Assembly: GCA_965230495.1 (NCBI GenBank)
Contig: OZ246004.1
Location: 3,472,001 to 3,536,000, forward strand
Direction of reading: 5' to 3'
Origin: JACJYM01 sp965230495
GTDB lineage: Bacteria > Bacteroidota > Bacteroidia > Chitinophagales > Saprospiraceae
DNA length: 64,000 bases
Under the pieces are notes generated by a model. It did no database searches. It saw only the letters and a list, made by a program, of their open reading frames with translations, and was not told the origin of the DNA. Below, piece by piece: positions 35,959-44,234 of the stretch (position 1 is its first letter; every line of letters begins with the position of its first letter). The translations under genes were made by a program, and so were the position numbers.

Positions 35959-37146
35959 CTATATGCCCTTTTTCAATTGTACTTTTATTGTCTTTTGTTT
36001 ACCATTTCTATTTATATCTACATTTAATCTATCTCCTACTTTTGCAAATTTTAATTCAGCAGCCAGATCGTCAAATCCGGTAATCTTTTTACCGTCAATT
36101 CCCGTAATTACATCACCGGGGAGGATACCTCCAAACTGAGCCGCACTCCTCGGAATAACCTCTTCAACATAAAAGCCATTCTTTACTTTAAGGCCGAGTT
36201 TCTCAATATCATCCTCTCTGATATCATATCCAGCAACTCCTAAATTTGCTCTTTCGATATCACCATTTTCTATTATATCAGTTACTATTCTCTTTACTAG
36301 ATTGCTAGGTATGGCAAATGAATATCCTGCATATACTCCGGTTGGCGTAGCTATTGCGGTATTGATACCAACAAGATTTCCTTCATCATTTAATAAGGCA
36401 CCTCCACTATTGCCAGGGTTTACGGCGGCATCGGTTTGAATAAATTCTTCAATCGGTTTGTTCTCTCTTATAATATCTAAGTCTCTTCCTTTAGCACTTA
36501 CAATTCCAGCGGTAACAGTTGAAGTGAGATAGTCAAATGGATTACCTACGGCTAGAACCCATTCTCCAACCCGAACTTTATCAGAATCATCTAGTGTAAT
36601 GCTTGGCAAATCTTGACTAGCATTTATTTTAATTACTGCCAAATCAGTGGAAGGATCTGTACCTACTTTCGTTGCGTTATATTCTTTTCCATCTTGTGTT
36701 GTAACTACTATTTCATCTGCAAAACCTACTACATGATTATTTGTAACTATGTATCCATCACTTGAGTAAATGACTCCTGATCCACTACCATTTTTAGGTT
36801 GGTAGAAGTTTCTGCCAAAAAAATCTCCGCCACCAAAGAAATCATCCAAGGAGAAAAAGTCTTCATAGGGATTTCTTCTTCGCTGATTTTGCATTCTTTC
36901 TTGAGCCAGCTGTATGCTTTCTTTAGCAGAAATATGAACAACTGCCTTTGTTCCCTTTTCCGCTGCGGTTACAAAATTAGGGCCCGTGGTTACTAAAGGT
37001 TGAACGAAACTATTACTAACTCCAATTGCTTTTGCTTCAACCCTAGAGGTGTTCTCCGTTTTACCAAAATCAGTAAAGAATATTACACCCATAACTAATA
37101 AACCTCCTACAACTCCTGATGTAATTTGCTTAAATACGTCTTTCAT
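35959..37146 (-). CDS. htrA: Do-like serine protease with one PDZ domain (HtrA/DegQ family)
   Basis: A periplasmic quality-control protease of 395 residues. N-terminal membrane anchor/signal (TSGVVGGLLVMGVIFFTDFG). Catalytic triad: His in YIVTNNHVVGFADE, Asp in DPSTDLAVIK, Ser in AAVNPGNSGGALLNDEG. The linker carries a Phe/Asp/Gly-rich stretch (FSLDDFFGGGDFF) before the protease domain. A single C-terminal PDZ domain (NLGVAGYDIREDDIEKLGLK to the end) contrasts with the two PDZ domains of DegP and is closer to DegS/DegQ-like one-PDZ forms common in Bacteroidota. Single-gene unit with its own terminator. It and prc are neighbouring envelope proteases. Confidence 0.95.
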   Translation of the reverse strand: MKDVFKQITSGVVGGLLVMGVIFFTDFGKTENTSRVEAKAIGVSNSFVQPLVTTGPNFVTAAEKGTKAVVHISAKESIQLAQERMQNQRRRNPYEDFFSLDDFFGGGDFFGRNFYQPKNGSGSGVIYSSDGYIVTNNHVVGFADEIVVTTQDGKEYNATKVGTDPSTDLAVIKINASQDLPSITLDDSDKVRVGEWVLAVGNPFDYLTSTVTAGIVSAKGRDLDIIRENKPIEEFIQTDAAVNPGNSGGALLNDEGNLVGINTAIATPTGVYAGYSFAIPSNLVKRIVTDIIENGDIERANLGVAGYDIREDDIEKLGLKVKNGFYVEEVIPRSAAQFGGILPGDVITGIDGKKITGFDDLAAELKFAKVGDRLNVDINRNGKQKTIKVQLKKGI

Positions 37147-37231
37147 AACATTATTGCGTTAAGATTATTGAATGTATTAATTCCTAAAATGTAGAGAAAA
37201 AACGCTTGAACAGATACTCTAGTTTTGAGGG

Positions 37232-37267
37232 AATCTTGTTTAACAATTATTTAACTGAAACAAGATT
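37232..37267. repeat. Inverted repeat downstream of the GT4 gene
   Basis: Ten-base perfect arms (37232-37241 and 37258-37267) with a 16-base loop. The T-run follows it on the plus strand, i.e. the direction that would enter the 3' end of the minus-strand glycosyltransferase gene; on the minus strand, the expected direction, no T-run follows. Confidence 0.5.
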
Positions 37268-37279
37268 TTTTATAAGAAA

Positions 37280-38497
37280 TTAACTAATGACTTTGTATCG
37301 AGTATCAGATAAAAGAGTGTGATATTTGTCTAGAAGTTTTTTAGCAATTGAGCTATGATCATAGTAATTAAGAACGAATTCATGAGCATTCTTCCCAATT
37401 AAATTTCCTTCGTTAGCCAAAGTAACGGCATCTAGGATGTTTTTAGTAAATGTATCAGCCTGATCAGCTATTAGCATGTGTTCTTCGTGTTTAGCCTCTA
37501 TACCTTCTTTACCTAGGCTTGTAGTAACCAAAATTTTAGAAAGGGCCATGCCTTCTAATATCTTAACCCTCATACCACTTCCAGAAAACAAAGGAACTAC
37601 CATGACAGGATATTTATCAATGAAATCAATGGCATCAGGTACTTCACCATGAACAACTACTTGAGGGATGTTTAGATTTAGAATGCGATCGGGTGTATTT
37701 CTACCTGCTATATGGAATTGAAGATCAGGATTAGCTTGATGAACCTTAGGCCAAACATTTTCAAGAAACCAGTCTAAGCCTTCAAGGTTTGGCAACCAAT
37801 CCAAGGCTCCAATGAAAGAAATTCCATTTTGATTTTTATGCTTGTTGGTATATTTTTTAATATCAAGGCCTATCGGAGAAGCCATGGCACCGTTCTTATA
37901 TCCATGTTTCTTAAACTCTTTTAAATCGCGGTCACTTACAGCTATGAGATAATCATAATCATTTAGATGATCCAGTTCAAATCTTTTGAGTTTTTTAGTC
38001 AAATATTGGAGGTACCACTTTTTTGGTAGAAATTTGGTATTAGAAGAAATCCTATCCCATATTTCAAACTCCACGTTATGGGCCCTCATTGTAACTATAG
38101 CCTTGGAATGTTTTTTTATAATCGGTATATAGGAAGTTAGATACATAGTTTCTAGTTGGACGATATCAAAGTCCTCCTTCTCTAATACTTCGATTAATTT
38201 ATTTTTGAAGTCATCACATATAAAACGACTCACATGATATGATTCTTTCGAAAAAAGATTCTTAAATGCTCCAAAAGCACTGATTTGGTTGTCAAGAGCT
38301 GTAGTATATATATTGGTATAATGATTGAAACTCTCTGGCAAATCTTCTACTTCTGTATAATGTTTCGTAGTATTCATGGCAAGCAAAGAAATATTACAGC
38401 CTTGCTCACTCATAGCTTTGCTAAGATATGTTACTGCAATAGACTCACCGTCTTTAAGTGGATATGGAAACTTTTTACAGAGTTGAAGTATCTTCAT
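37280..38497 (-). CDS. GT4-family glycosyltransferase
   Basis: A 405-residue cytoplasmic GT-B enzyme. The start MKILQLCKKFPYPLKDGESI has the conserved lysine/proline and glycine loop seen in GT4 enzymes similar to those of exopolysaccharide clusters. The C-terminal domain contains SFIGALDWLPNLEGLDWFLE, the V-V-P-L-F-S-G-S-G-M-R-V-K-I-L-E-G-M donor-site block with its glutamate, and a segment K-I-L-V-T-T-S-L-G-K-E-G-I-E. This variant resembles the family annotated as sugar transferases linked to PEP-CTERM/EpsH1 systems. It stands alone, so its glycan is unknown. Confidence 0.88.
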   Translation of the reverse strand: MKILQLCKKFPYPLKDGESIAVTYLSKAMSEQGCNISLLAMNTTKHYTEVEDLPESFNHYTNIYTTALDNQISAFGAFKNLFSKESYHVSRFICDDFKNKLIEVLEKEDFDIVQLETMYLTSYIPIIKKHSKAIVTMRAHNVEFEIWDRISSNTKFLPKKWYLQYLTKKLKRFELDHLNDYDYLIAVSDRDLKEFKKHGYKNGAMASPIGLDIKKYTNKHKNQNGISFIGALDWLPNLEGLDWFLENVWPKVHQANPDLQFHIAGRNTPDRILNLNIPQVVVHGEVPDAIDFIDKYPVMVVPLFSGSGMRVKILEGMALSKILVTTSLGKEGIEAKHEEHMLIADQADTFTKNILDAVTLANEGNLIGKNAHEFVLNYYDHSSIAKKLLDKYHTLLSDTRYKVIS

Positions 38498-38817
38498 ATA
38501 ATTATGCTAAATACACGGTTTTTGTTTGTTCTTTCAATCCCTATTAACTGCCCTTTTTCAAAGGGTTACAAATATAACGATTGTTTTTAGAAAGCGTATT
38601 TTTTAAAATTGATAAATTACCTTGAGAATGTCGTGTAAACACAGTATAAGAAAGGAATTTATTTAAATTGATTAAGGACTTAAAGGATCGCAAACGTTTA
38701 AATTTTGATTAAATTATGAGCTTTAGTTATTTACGTATATTTACTTATTGTATATAAATATTAACATTTCGATAACTTATTTATATAACTCAAAAAAAAA
38801 AAAATTATTATTTCTAC
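38498..38817. other. AT-rich intergenic region
   Basis: No gene supported. It contains the promoter of the glycosyltransferase (38569-38576), a 6-bp hairpin with a 3-base loop in its leader (38551-38565), and a run of 13 A (38792-38804) 13 bases past the stop of the tail-anchored protein gene; on the minus strand this is a T-run without a strong stem before it. Confidence 0.6.
38569..38576 (-). promoter_or_regulatory. -7 box (TATATTTG) of the GT4 gene
   Basis: TAnnTTTG match 71 bases before the ATG at 38497. The leader would contain a short hairpin (38551-38565). Confidence 0.45.
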
Positions 38818-39174
38818 CTATGAGTTTCTGACTAACCATAGAACAATTAACACGATACAAGCAAACGCCAAAAGTTTAATTTGATCCCATTGATTTTCAG
38901 CTTTACGTTTTTCTTCGAGTTGCTTTTTGAAAGAATCATCTAACTCTAAATGGTAATTGAACTTTTCTAAGTTTATTTTATCAATCTTAAGATTATACAA
39001 GTATGGTCCGATCATGAAAGAATAAGATGTAGTTTTATTAACATGGAAATCAATGATGATTGGGTTATCGCCAATATAGATGATCAGATGATTACTTTCA
39101 TCTCCATGATACATTCCAATATCGTAGTGAGAATGATTTAAAGGGTCCGAGATTTGCCAAGATTTTTGTGCCAC
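38818..39174 (-). CDS. Hypothetical small tail-anchored membrane protein
   Basis: Function not recognised. 118 residues beginning at a GTG (39174); no in-frame ATG lies nearby until residue 21. Residues 1-95 are soluble and contain alternating strand patterns (NHLIIYIGDNPIIIDFHVNK), then a charged helix (KKQLEEKRKAENQWDQ), and the last 20 residues form one membrane helix (LLAFACIVLIVLWLV) ending in R-N-S. This is a tail-anchored layout, with the soluble part in the cytoplasm by inference. It follows the isc operon on the same strand but after a strong terminator. Codon use and absence of overlap favour a real gene. Confidence 0.65.
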   Translation of the reverse strand: MAQKSWQISDPLNHSHYDIGMYHGDESNHLIIYIGDNPIIIDFHVNKTTSYSFMIGPYLYNLKIDKINLEKFNYHLELDDSFKKQLEEKRKAENQWDQIKLLAFACIVLIVLWLVRNS

Positions 39175-39186
39175 CTGATATAAATA

Positions 39187-39220
39187 AAAAAGTCCGAATT
39201 GATATCAAAACGGACTTTTT
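39187..39220 (-). terminator. Intrinsic terminator of the isc operon
   Basis: Perfect 10-base arms (39187-39196, 39211-39220) with a 14-base loop and T-runs in both directions. It separates iscA from the tail-anchored protein gene. Confidence 0.9.
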
Positions 39221-39245
39221 CGATAATTATTTATTATAAATTACC

Positions 39246-39572
39246 CTAAACCGCAAAACTTTCTCCACAACCACATGTTCTTGAGGCATTGGGATTGTTA
39301 AAGTAAAAGCCTTTACCATTTAGTCCTCCAGAGAATTCCAATGTTGTATTACACAGATACAAAAAACTTTTTAAATCCGTAACAACTTTAATTCCATTGT
39401 CTTCAAACACCTGATCATTAGGTTGATCGGTATTGTCAAAGTCCATATTATAGGTGAGTCCTGAACAACCTCCACTTGTCACGGATACACGGACAAAATA
39501 GTCACTAGAGAGGTTCTCTGCAGACATCAACTCATGAATTTTTGATTTGGCACTATCAGCTACAAATAGCAT
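39246..39572 (-). CDS. iscA: Iron-sulphur cluster assembly protein IscA/HesB family
   Basis: A 108-residue A-type Fe-S carrier. The three conserved cysteines are in SVTSGGCSGLTYNMDF and the C-terminal RTCGCGESF (C-x-C). Such proteins pass clusters from the IscU scaffold to apo-proteins. It is third in the minus-strand order iscS-iscU-iscA, 16 bases after iscU, and is closed by a strong terminator. Whether it acts as IscA or ErpA cannot be told from sequence. Confidence 0.93.
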   Translation of the reverse strand: MLFVADSAKSKIHELMSAENLSSDYFVRVSVTSGGCSGLTYNMDFDNTDQPNDQVFEDNGIKVVTDLKSFLYLCNTTLEFSGGLNGKGFYFNNPNASRTCGCGESFAV

Positions 39573-39588
39573 AAAAATTGTTCTTTAA

Positions 39589-39984
39589 TTAAGACGTTGG
39601 AAGCCCGTTTTTCTTTTTGTAATCCGAAACAGCACTTTTAATAGCATCTTCAGCTAATACACTGCAATGAATTTTAACAGGAGGAAGAGCAAGTTCTTCC
39701 ACTATTTCCATGTTATCAATAGCTAGGGCTTCATCAATAGATTTTCCTTTTAGCCATTCAGTTGCCAATGATGATGAAGCTATTGCAGAACCACAACCAA
39801 AAGTTTTGAATTTGGCATCTACAATTTTACCAGAATTATCATCAACTTCAATTTGTAATCTCATAACATCACCACATTCTGGTGCTCCTACCAAACCGGT
39901 ACCTACATTGTTTTTGCTTTTGTCTAAAGTTCCAACGTTTTTTGGATTCTTAAAATGTTCTATTACTTTTTCAGAATATGCCAT
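39589..39984 (-). CDS. iscU: Iron-sulphur cluster scaffold protein IscU
   Basis: A 131-residue scaffold on which [2Fe-2S] and [4Fe-4S] clusters are built. Start AYSEKVIEHFKNPKNVGTLD is the IscU signature. The three cluster cysteines are in VGAPECGDVM, KTFGCGSAIASSS and P-V-K-I-H-C-S-V-L-A-E-D-A-I-K; the Asp after the first Cys (C-G-D) is present. The chaperone-binding L-P-P-V-K motif (HscA recognition in Proteobacteria) is kept as A-L-P-P-V-K. It lies 48 bases after iscS and 16 before iscA. Confidence 0.96.
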   Translation of the reverse strand: MAYSEKVIEHFKNPKNVGTLDKSKNNVGTGLVGAPECGDVMRLQIEVDDNSGKIVDAKFKTFGCGSAIASSSLATEWLKGKSIDEALAIDNMEIVEELALPPVKIHCSVLAEDAIKSAVSDYKKKNGLPTS

Positions 39985-40032
39985 TTTATCTAATTTTCTT
40001 ATTCAACAATTTATTTTTTAAAAAAAGTTCAA

Positions 40033-41253
40033 TTAATGTTCTGACCATTCAACCGTATTGAGGTCAACACCTTCTTTAAACATTTCCCAAATGGGACTTA
40101 AATTTCTCATATGATTAACACCTTGGGTAATGGCTTGAATGGCATAGTCAATATCCTCTTCTTTAGTAAACCGTCCAAGACTAAACCTAATAGAAGATTG
40201 TGCTAAATCATCACCTAAGCCCAGTGCTACTAACACATAGGAAGGTTCTAAGGAAGCAGAAGTACAAGCCGACCCGGATGAAACCGCAATGTTTTGATTG
40301 AAGGTCATCATCAATCCTTCACCTTCCACATGTTTAAAAGACATATTAGTTACATGTGGCATTCTATTTTCAAGATTACCATTGACAACAGTCTCCTCAA
40401 TATTATTGACCAAACTGGATTCTAGCTTGTCCCTTAAGACTTTAAGTCTTTCAGCATCCTGAGTCATCTCTTTTCTTGCGAGCTCTGCCGCTTTCCCAAA
40501 GCCAACTATGCCGGGAACATTCAGTGTTCCAGATCTCATTCCTCTCTCATGACCACCGCCGTCTATTTGAGAAGTGACCTTAACTCTTGGATTTTTTCTA
40601 CTCACATATAAAGTACCAACACCTTTAGGTCCATACATTTTATGAGCAGTAAAAGCCATTAGATGTACACCAGCTTCTCTGGGATTTACAGGAATCTTTC
40701 CTACGGCCTGAGTAGCATCGCTCATTAGCAATACTCCTTTTTTAGCACAAATGTCTCCTATTTGTTTCATAGGTTGGATAACCCCTGTCTCGTTGTTAGC
40801 CCACATTATAGAAACCAAAATAGTCTTATCTGTTATGGCAGCTTCCAATTTATTTAAATCTATAACACCGTCTTGTTCAACATCCAGATAAGTAACTTTT
40901 CCTCCCATTTTCTCTATCTTCTGACAAGAGTCTAAAACGGCCTTATGCTCCGTTTTTAAGGTAATGATGTGATTGCCTTTTCTTTTATACATTTCAAACA
41001 CCCCCTTAATAGCCAAATTATCGCTCTCCGTAGCTCCAGACGTAAATATGATTTCTTTAGAGGTAACATTGATTAGAGAGGCTATCTGCTCTCTAGCGTA
41101 ATCCACTGCTTCTTCAGCCTTCCAACCAAAAGGGTGGTTTCTACTAGCTGCATTACCTGGTATTTCATGAAAAAAAGGCATCATTGCTTCCACCACTCTT
41201 GGGTCAGTAGGGGTGGTTGCATTATTGTCCAAATATATCAGTCTTTGATCCAT
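40033..41253 (-). CDS. iscS: Cysteine desulphurase IscS
   Basis: PLP enzyme that takes sulphur from cysteine for Fe-S clusters and tRNA thiolation. Start IYLDNNATTPTDPRVVEAM; the PLP lysine is in TAHKMYGPKG; PLP contacts include N-E-T-G-V and S-D-A-T-Q. The active-site cysteine lies in the long-loop motif SSGSACTSAS, which marks the IscS class rather than SufS. The full C-terminus (IWEMFKEGVDL, similar to the IscU-docking tail) is present. 406 residues. First gene of iscS-iscU-iscA, transcribed from a -7 box at 41293-41300. Confidence 0.97.
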   Translation of the reverse strand: MDQRLIYLDNNATTPTDPRVVEAMMPFFHEIPGNAASRNHPFGWKAEEAVDYAREQIASLINVTSKEIIFTSGATESDNLAIKGVFEMYKRKGNHIITLKTEHKAVLDSCQKIEKMGGKVTYLDVEQDGVIDLNKLEAAITDKTILVSIMWANNETGVIQPMKQIGDICAKKGVLLMSDATQAVGKIPVNPREAGVHLMAFTAHKMYGPKGVGTLYVSRKNPRVKVTSQIDGGGHERGMRSGTLNVPGIVGFGKAAELARKEMTQDAERLKVLRDKLESSLVNNIEETVVNGNLENRMPHVTNMSFKHVEGEGLMMTFNQNIAVSSGSACTSASLEPSYVLVALGLGDDLAQSSIRFSLGRFTKEEDIDYAIQAITQGVNHMRNLSPIWEMFKEGVDLNTVEWSEH

Positions 41254-41292
41254 TGGGTTTGTTATTTATATTTAATCTTATTAAACCGAGTG

Positions 41293-41300
41293 CAAATATA
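41293..41300 (-). promoter_or_regulatory. -7 box (TATATTTG) of the isc operon
   Basis: TAnnTTTG match on the minus strand, 39 bases before the iscS ATG. No IscR-like site was recognised. Confidence 0.55.
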
Positions 41301-41477
41301 ACGCATTTAGCCAATTTTGGTTTTTGTAATTCCAATATTATTGCTTGATTTTTGAGAAGAATTGGGATTGGTTAAAACATAAAGATTTGTATTACATATA
41401 CTTTATTGGTTTGCTTTGACTTATATAACCTCAATAGATCATGTGAAGATTGTGGTTTTTCTTTTAGTAGGAGTGTT

Positions 41478-41485
41478 TACCTTTG
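41478..41485 (+). promoter_or_regulatory. -7 box (TACCTTTG) of the mutase-like gene
   Basis: TAnnTTTG match 13 bases before the ATG at 41499, giving a leader of only a few bases if that ATG is used; the in-frame ATG at 41505 is an alternative start. Confidence 0.5.
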
Positions 41486-41498
41486 TGTTTAATAATCT

Positions 41499-42377
41499 AT
41501 GCGAATGTTTAAAGCAAATTCAAGGATTGATTGGTTGGAGAAGGTGGAAAAGGAGCTAAAGGGAAAGTTGGCCATAGCGGACCTTAGTTTTGAAATAGAC
41601 GGGATTGAATTATCCCCTTTTCATCATATAGATGAGTTTGAGGTGAGAGAACCCTTGTTTAGAAAGGAAATGACCAAATCTGGTGTTTATCTTAGAAATG
41701 GAGGAGATAACAAGCTCTTGATAAAATTTTTAGAATTGGGAGCTACATGTGTAAAGATTAATACCGATGATAATACCAATGGATTGGATGATATTTCTTT
41801 TGACTGGATTCATACCTTTTTAACTGGTAGCAAGTCAAATGTTGATTCTTTCATTCATAAACATGGTCTTAAGACAAATAGATTTGATATAATTCACGAA
41901 ACGGAGGGTAAATCTAAACTAGTCGTTGATCTAGAAAATAATGCTATCGAACAATTAAGAAAGATTGTAGGTGAGTGCCCTGCTGAAATAATCTTTGAAT
42001 GCAGACTAGGAGAAAACCTCTACAAAAACGTAGCGGTATTAAGAGCGATTAGAATCATTGTTGCTAATCTGGAAGAGATAAACGAAAAAAGCATAAGCTA
42101 TACCATTACTGTAGATCTTAAATCACTTGAACAAGAAGCGGATAAAGAGTCTAAAATCTTGGAATATTCATATAAATTAATGTCGGCTTATATGGGAGGT
42201 GCAGACTTTGTTTTTCAGGAAATCAGTGAAGATGATTTTGATAGAACCGCATTTCACCTACAAAACCTAATCACCTTGGAGAGCAAGATGAACGAAGTTC
42301 AGGACCCATTAAATGGAAGTAAATTTATAGAATATTTGACTGATCAGTATGTGATTGGAGTCTTGGAAGAATTATAG
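41499..42377 (+). CDS. Short methylmalonyl-CoA-mutase-like protein, probably not catalytic
   Basis: A 292-residue relative of the small (MutA) subunit of methylmalonyl-CoA mutase. The beginning (WLEKVEKELKGK, then D-G-I-E-L-S-P-F) matches the MutA N-terminal linker. The end matches the C-terminal part of the mutase barrel: ENLYKNVAVLRAIRIIVANL, LMSAYMGGADFVFQ and NEVQDPLNGSKFIEYLTDQ. MutA subunits are about 450-620 residues, so a large middle part of the barrel is missing, with no frameshift visible. There is no B12 domain. It may serve as a structural partner of a full mutase encoded elsewhere, or have a new role. It stands alone between its promoter and a terminator. Confidence 0.75.
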   Translation: MRMFKANSRIDWLEKVEKELKGKLAIADLSFEIDGIELSPFHHIDEFEVREPLFRKEMTKSGVYLRNGGDNKLLIKFLELGATCVKINTDDNTNGLDDISFDWIHTFLTGSKSNVDSFIHKHGLKTNRFDIIHETEGKSKLVVDLENNAIEQLRKIVGECPAEIIFECRLGENLYKNVAVLRAIRIIVANLEEINEKSISYTITVDLKSLEQEADKESKILEYSYKLMSAYMGGADFVFQEISEDDFDRTAFHLQNLITLESKMNEVQDPLNGSKFIEYLTDQYVIGVLEEL

Positions 42378-42405
42378 GGGCATTCCCAAAATAAAAATGC
42401 CCCTA
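42375..42405. terminator. Bidirectional hairpin between the mutase-like and DUF937 genes
   Basis: Perfect 10-base arms (42375-42384, 42396-42405) with an 11-base loop. It begins at the stop codon of the mutase-like gene. T-runs are weak on both strands. Confidence 0.6.
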
Positions 42406-42409
42406 AGCT

Positions 42410-43015
42410 TTATTTAAATAATCCACCTAGTACACTTCCAGCTAAATCATCAATAATATTTCCATCTCCATCTTTATCTAATAACACGTTAAGAACATTG
42501 TTAGATTGAGGTCTCTTTTTGGCATAACCTTTTGTTGAATTAGATAGAATCGAAAATAAATCTCCAGCACCTAGGTTTTGTTGTTTTTTGGTTTTTCCTA
42601 ATAATCCAAGAACCATTGGAGCAAATTTTATCATCATATTAATGACCTGCCCCATATCCATTCCAGAATTTTTAGCAATTTGTTGCCCAACTTCCAAAAC
42701 ATTTCCACCGAATACATGTTTTAAGATGCCGGTTCCGTTGAGAGCTTTGCTCTCCTGAGGAGCTGAATTGCCACCGAGAACTCCCATGATATTATCTAAT
42801 ACGCTGCCATCGTGATCTCTGTCAAGGGCAGAAGACAATGCCTGGGCACCCTCCTCACTTTTAGCATTTTTCGCCATTGCGGTGGTCATACTTCCGAAAA
42901 TGTCCATTAGTGCACTAGAGGTTTTTGAATTATCACCAACACCGAATTGCTTACTCACCTGATCCACTAAGCCCTCTGTTAAGTGACCTTGTAATAGGTC
43001 CATCAAATTTGCCAT
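42410..43015 (-). CDS. DUF937-family protein with two EF-hand-like loops
   Basis: A 201-residue cytoplasmic protein of the DUF937 (YidB-like) class: MANLMDLLQGHLTEGLVDQV at the start, followed by helical repeats rich in Gly/Met/Leu. Two D-x-D-x-D-G loops are visible: D-R-D-H-D-G-S-V-L-D (about residue 88) and D-K-D-G-D-G-N-I-I-D near the C-terminus, each followed by a short helix and a L-G-G turn, so the protein seems to be built from a repeated unit. Calcium binding is possible but unproven. Function is unknown. Its stop abuts the bidirectional hairpin at 42375-42405. Confidence 0.85.
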   Translation of the reverse strand: MANLMDLLQGHLTEGLVDQVSKQFGVGDNSKTSSALMDIFGSMTTAMAKNAKSEEGAQALSSALDRDHDGSVLDNIMGVLGGNSAPQESKALNGTGILKHVFGGNVLEVGQQIAKNSGMDMGQVINMMIKFAPMVLGLLGKTKKQQNLGAGDLFSILSNSTKGYAKKRPQSNNVLNVLLDKDGDGNIIDDLAGSVLGGLFK

Positions 43016-43173
43016 TAAATTTTCTTTTATGTTTAAAATTAAGATTACAACTTCAATAATAATAAAACATGGAAGAGAGTTCCTTATTTAAGAAAGAAAT
43101 AACACTATGTTTGAGTAGGGTGGCACGATAATTGAATATATTAAATCAAATTATAATGTGTAATATATTGCTT

Positions 43174-44196
43174 ATGAGATTTTTGATATCAATTATTTAT
43201 GTCTTGCTGTTTCATAATTTTGTGCTTGCTAACAATCCCATTGTACAGGATTATGTTGAAAAATATCTTAAAATTGCTAAGATTGAAAGTGAGCGAACTG
43301 GGATACCGGTTAGCATCAAATTAGGTCAAGCAATTCTTGAATCTAATATGGGCAGAAGTGATTTAGCTATAAAAGCCAACAATCATTTTGGTATTAAATG
43401 TGGAGCTCAGTGGAATGGAAGAACCTATTACAAAAAGGACGATGATAAAAACCAGCACGGGGATTTAATAAATAGTTGTTTCAAAAGATTTGATTCAGCA
43501 GAAGCTTCGTTTAGAGCTCATTCCGATTTTTTGAAAGATCCGGCAAAAGAACATAGATATGGTTTTCTGTTCGACTTAGGAAGGCAGGACTATAAATCAT
43601 GGAGTCAAGGACTTAGTGAGGCAGGATATGCTACAGATCCTTCGTATCCTCAAAAATTAATTAAAGTCATCGAAAAATATGAACTCAATAAATACGACTT
43701 AAGAACATATAGTGTTAAGACTGAGAAGGAGTTGTCGTACGATGCCCCAAGAAGGGAAGAACAAATATCTGAGGATTATAAGATTAATTCAGAAAACAGA
43801 CTTCCTTATATAGAAACTAAGGGAGGAGAGAGTTACGAATATTTGTCAAAACAGGCAGGTATATCAATTGATGATATATTAAGATACAACGAAGCTCTTG
43901 ACAATAGAACAACTAAGCTTGATAAAGGGGTGAAAATTTTCCTTAAACCTAAGGCCAGAAAATATAGAGGAAATATTTCATATCATAAAGTAAGAGAGGG
44001 AGAGTCATTGTATACTATTGCTCAGTTATATGGGGTTAAATTATCTTCTTTAAGATATAAGAATAAAATACCTAAGGATGCAGAACCACTGGTGGGAGAG
44101 AGAATATACCTTAAGAAAGCTCCTAAGAAATCCGAAAGACCTAGATACAAAATCTTAAATGTCTTGGTTGAAGAGGAAGCCTACCTATGGGAATAA
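43174..44196 (+). CDS. Exported glucosaminidase with LysM domains
   Basis: A cell-wall hydrolase of 340 residues from ATG 43174 (MRFLISIIYVLLFHNFVLANNP, a good signal peptide); an in-frame TTG at 43132 and ATG at 43156 are earlier options. Residues about 20-160 match the mannosyl-glycoprotein endo-beta-N-acetylglucosaminidase/FlgJ-like domain: the likely catalytic Glu in IKLGQAILESNMGRSDLA, then NNHFGIKC and FDSAEASFRAHSDFL. Two LysM peptidoglycan-binding repeats follow (about 215-260 and 285-335, the latter YHKVREGESLYTIAQLYGVK). It trims peptidoglycan, probably during growth or separation. A single gene ending in a strong terminator. Confidence 0.9.
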   Translation: MRFLISIIYVLLFHNFVLANNPIVQDYVEKYLKIAKIESERTGIPVSIKLGQAILESNMGRSDLAIKANNHFGIKCGAQWNGRTYYKKDDDKNQHGDLINSCFKRFDSAEASFRAHSDFLKDPAKEHRYGFLFDLGRQDYKSWSQGLSEAGYATDPSYPQKLIKVIEKYELNKYDLRTYSVKTEKELSYDAPRREEQISEDYKINSENRLPYIETKGGESYEYLSKQAGISIDDILRYNEALDNRTTKLDKGVKIFLKPKARKYRGNISYHKVREGESLYTIAQLYGVKLSSLRYKNKIPKDAEPLVGERIYLKKAPKKSERPRYKILNVLVEEEAYLWE

Positions 44197-44199
44197 ATA

Positions 44200-44230
44200 A
44201 AAAAGGAGACATTGAAAATGCCTCCTTTTT
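44200..44230. terminator. Bidirectional intrinsic terminator
   Basis: Nine-base stem (44200-44208 with 44222-44230) continued after one mismatch by four more pairs and a 3-base loop; T-runs on both strands. It ends the glucosaminidase gene and the convergent protease gene. Confidence 0.85.
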
Positions 44231-44234
44231 ATAC

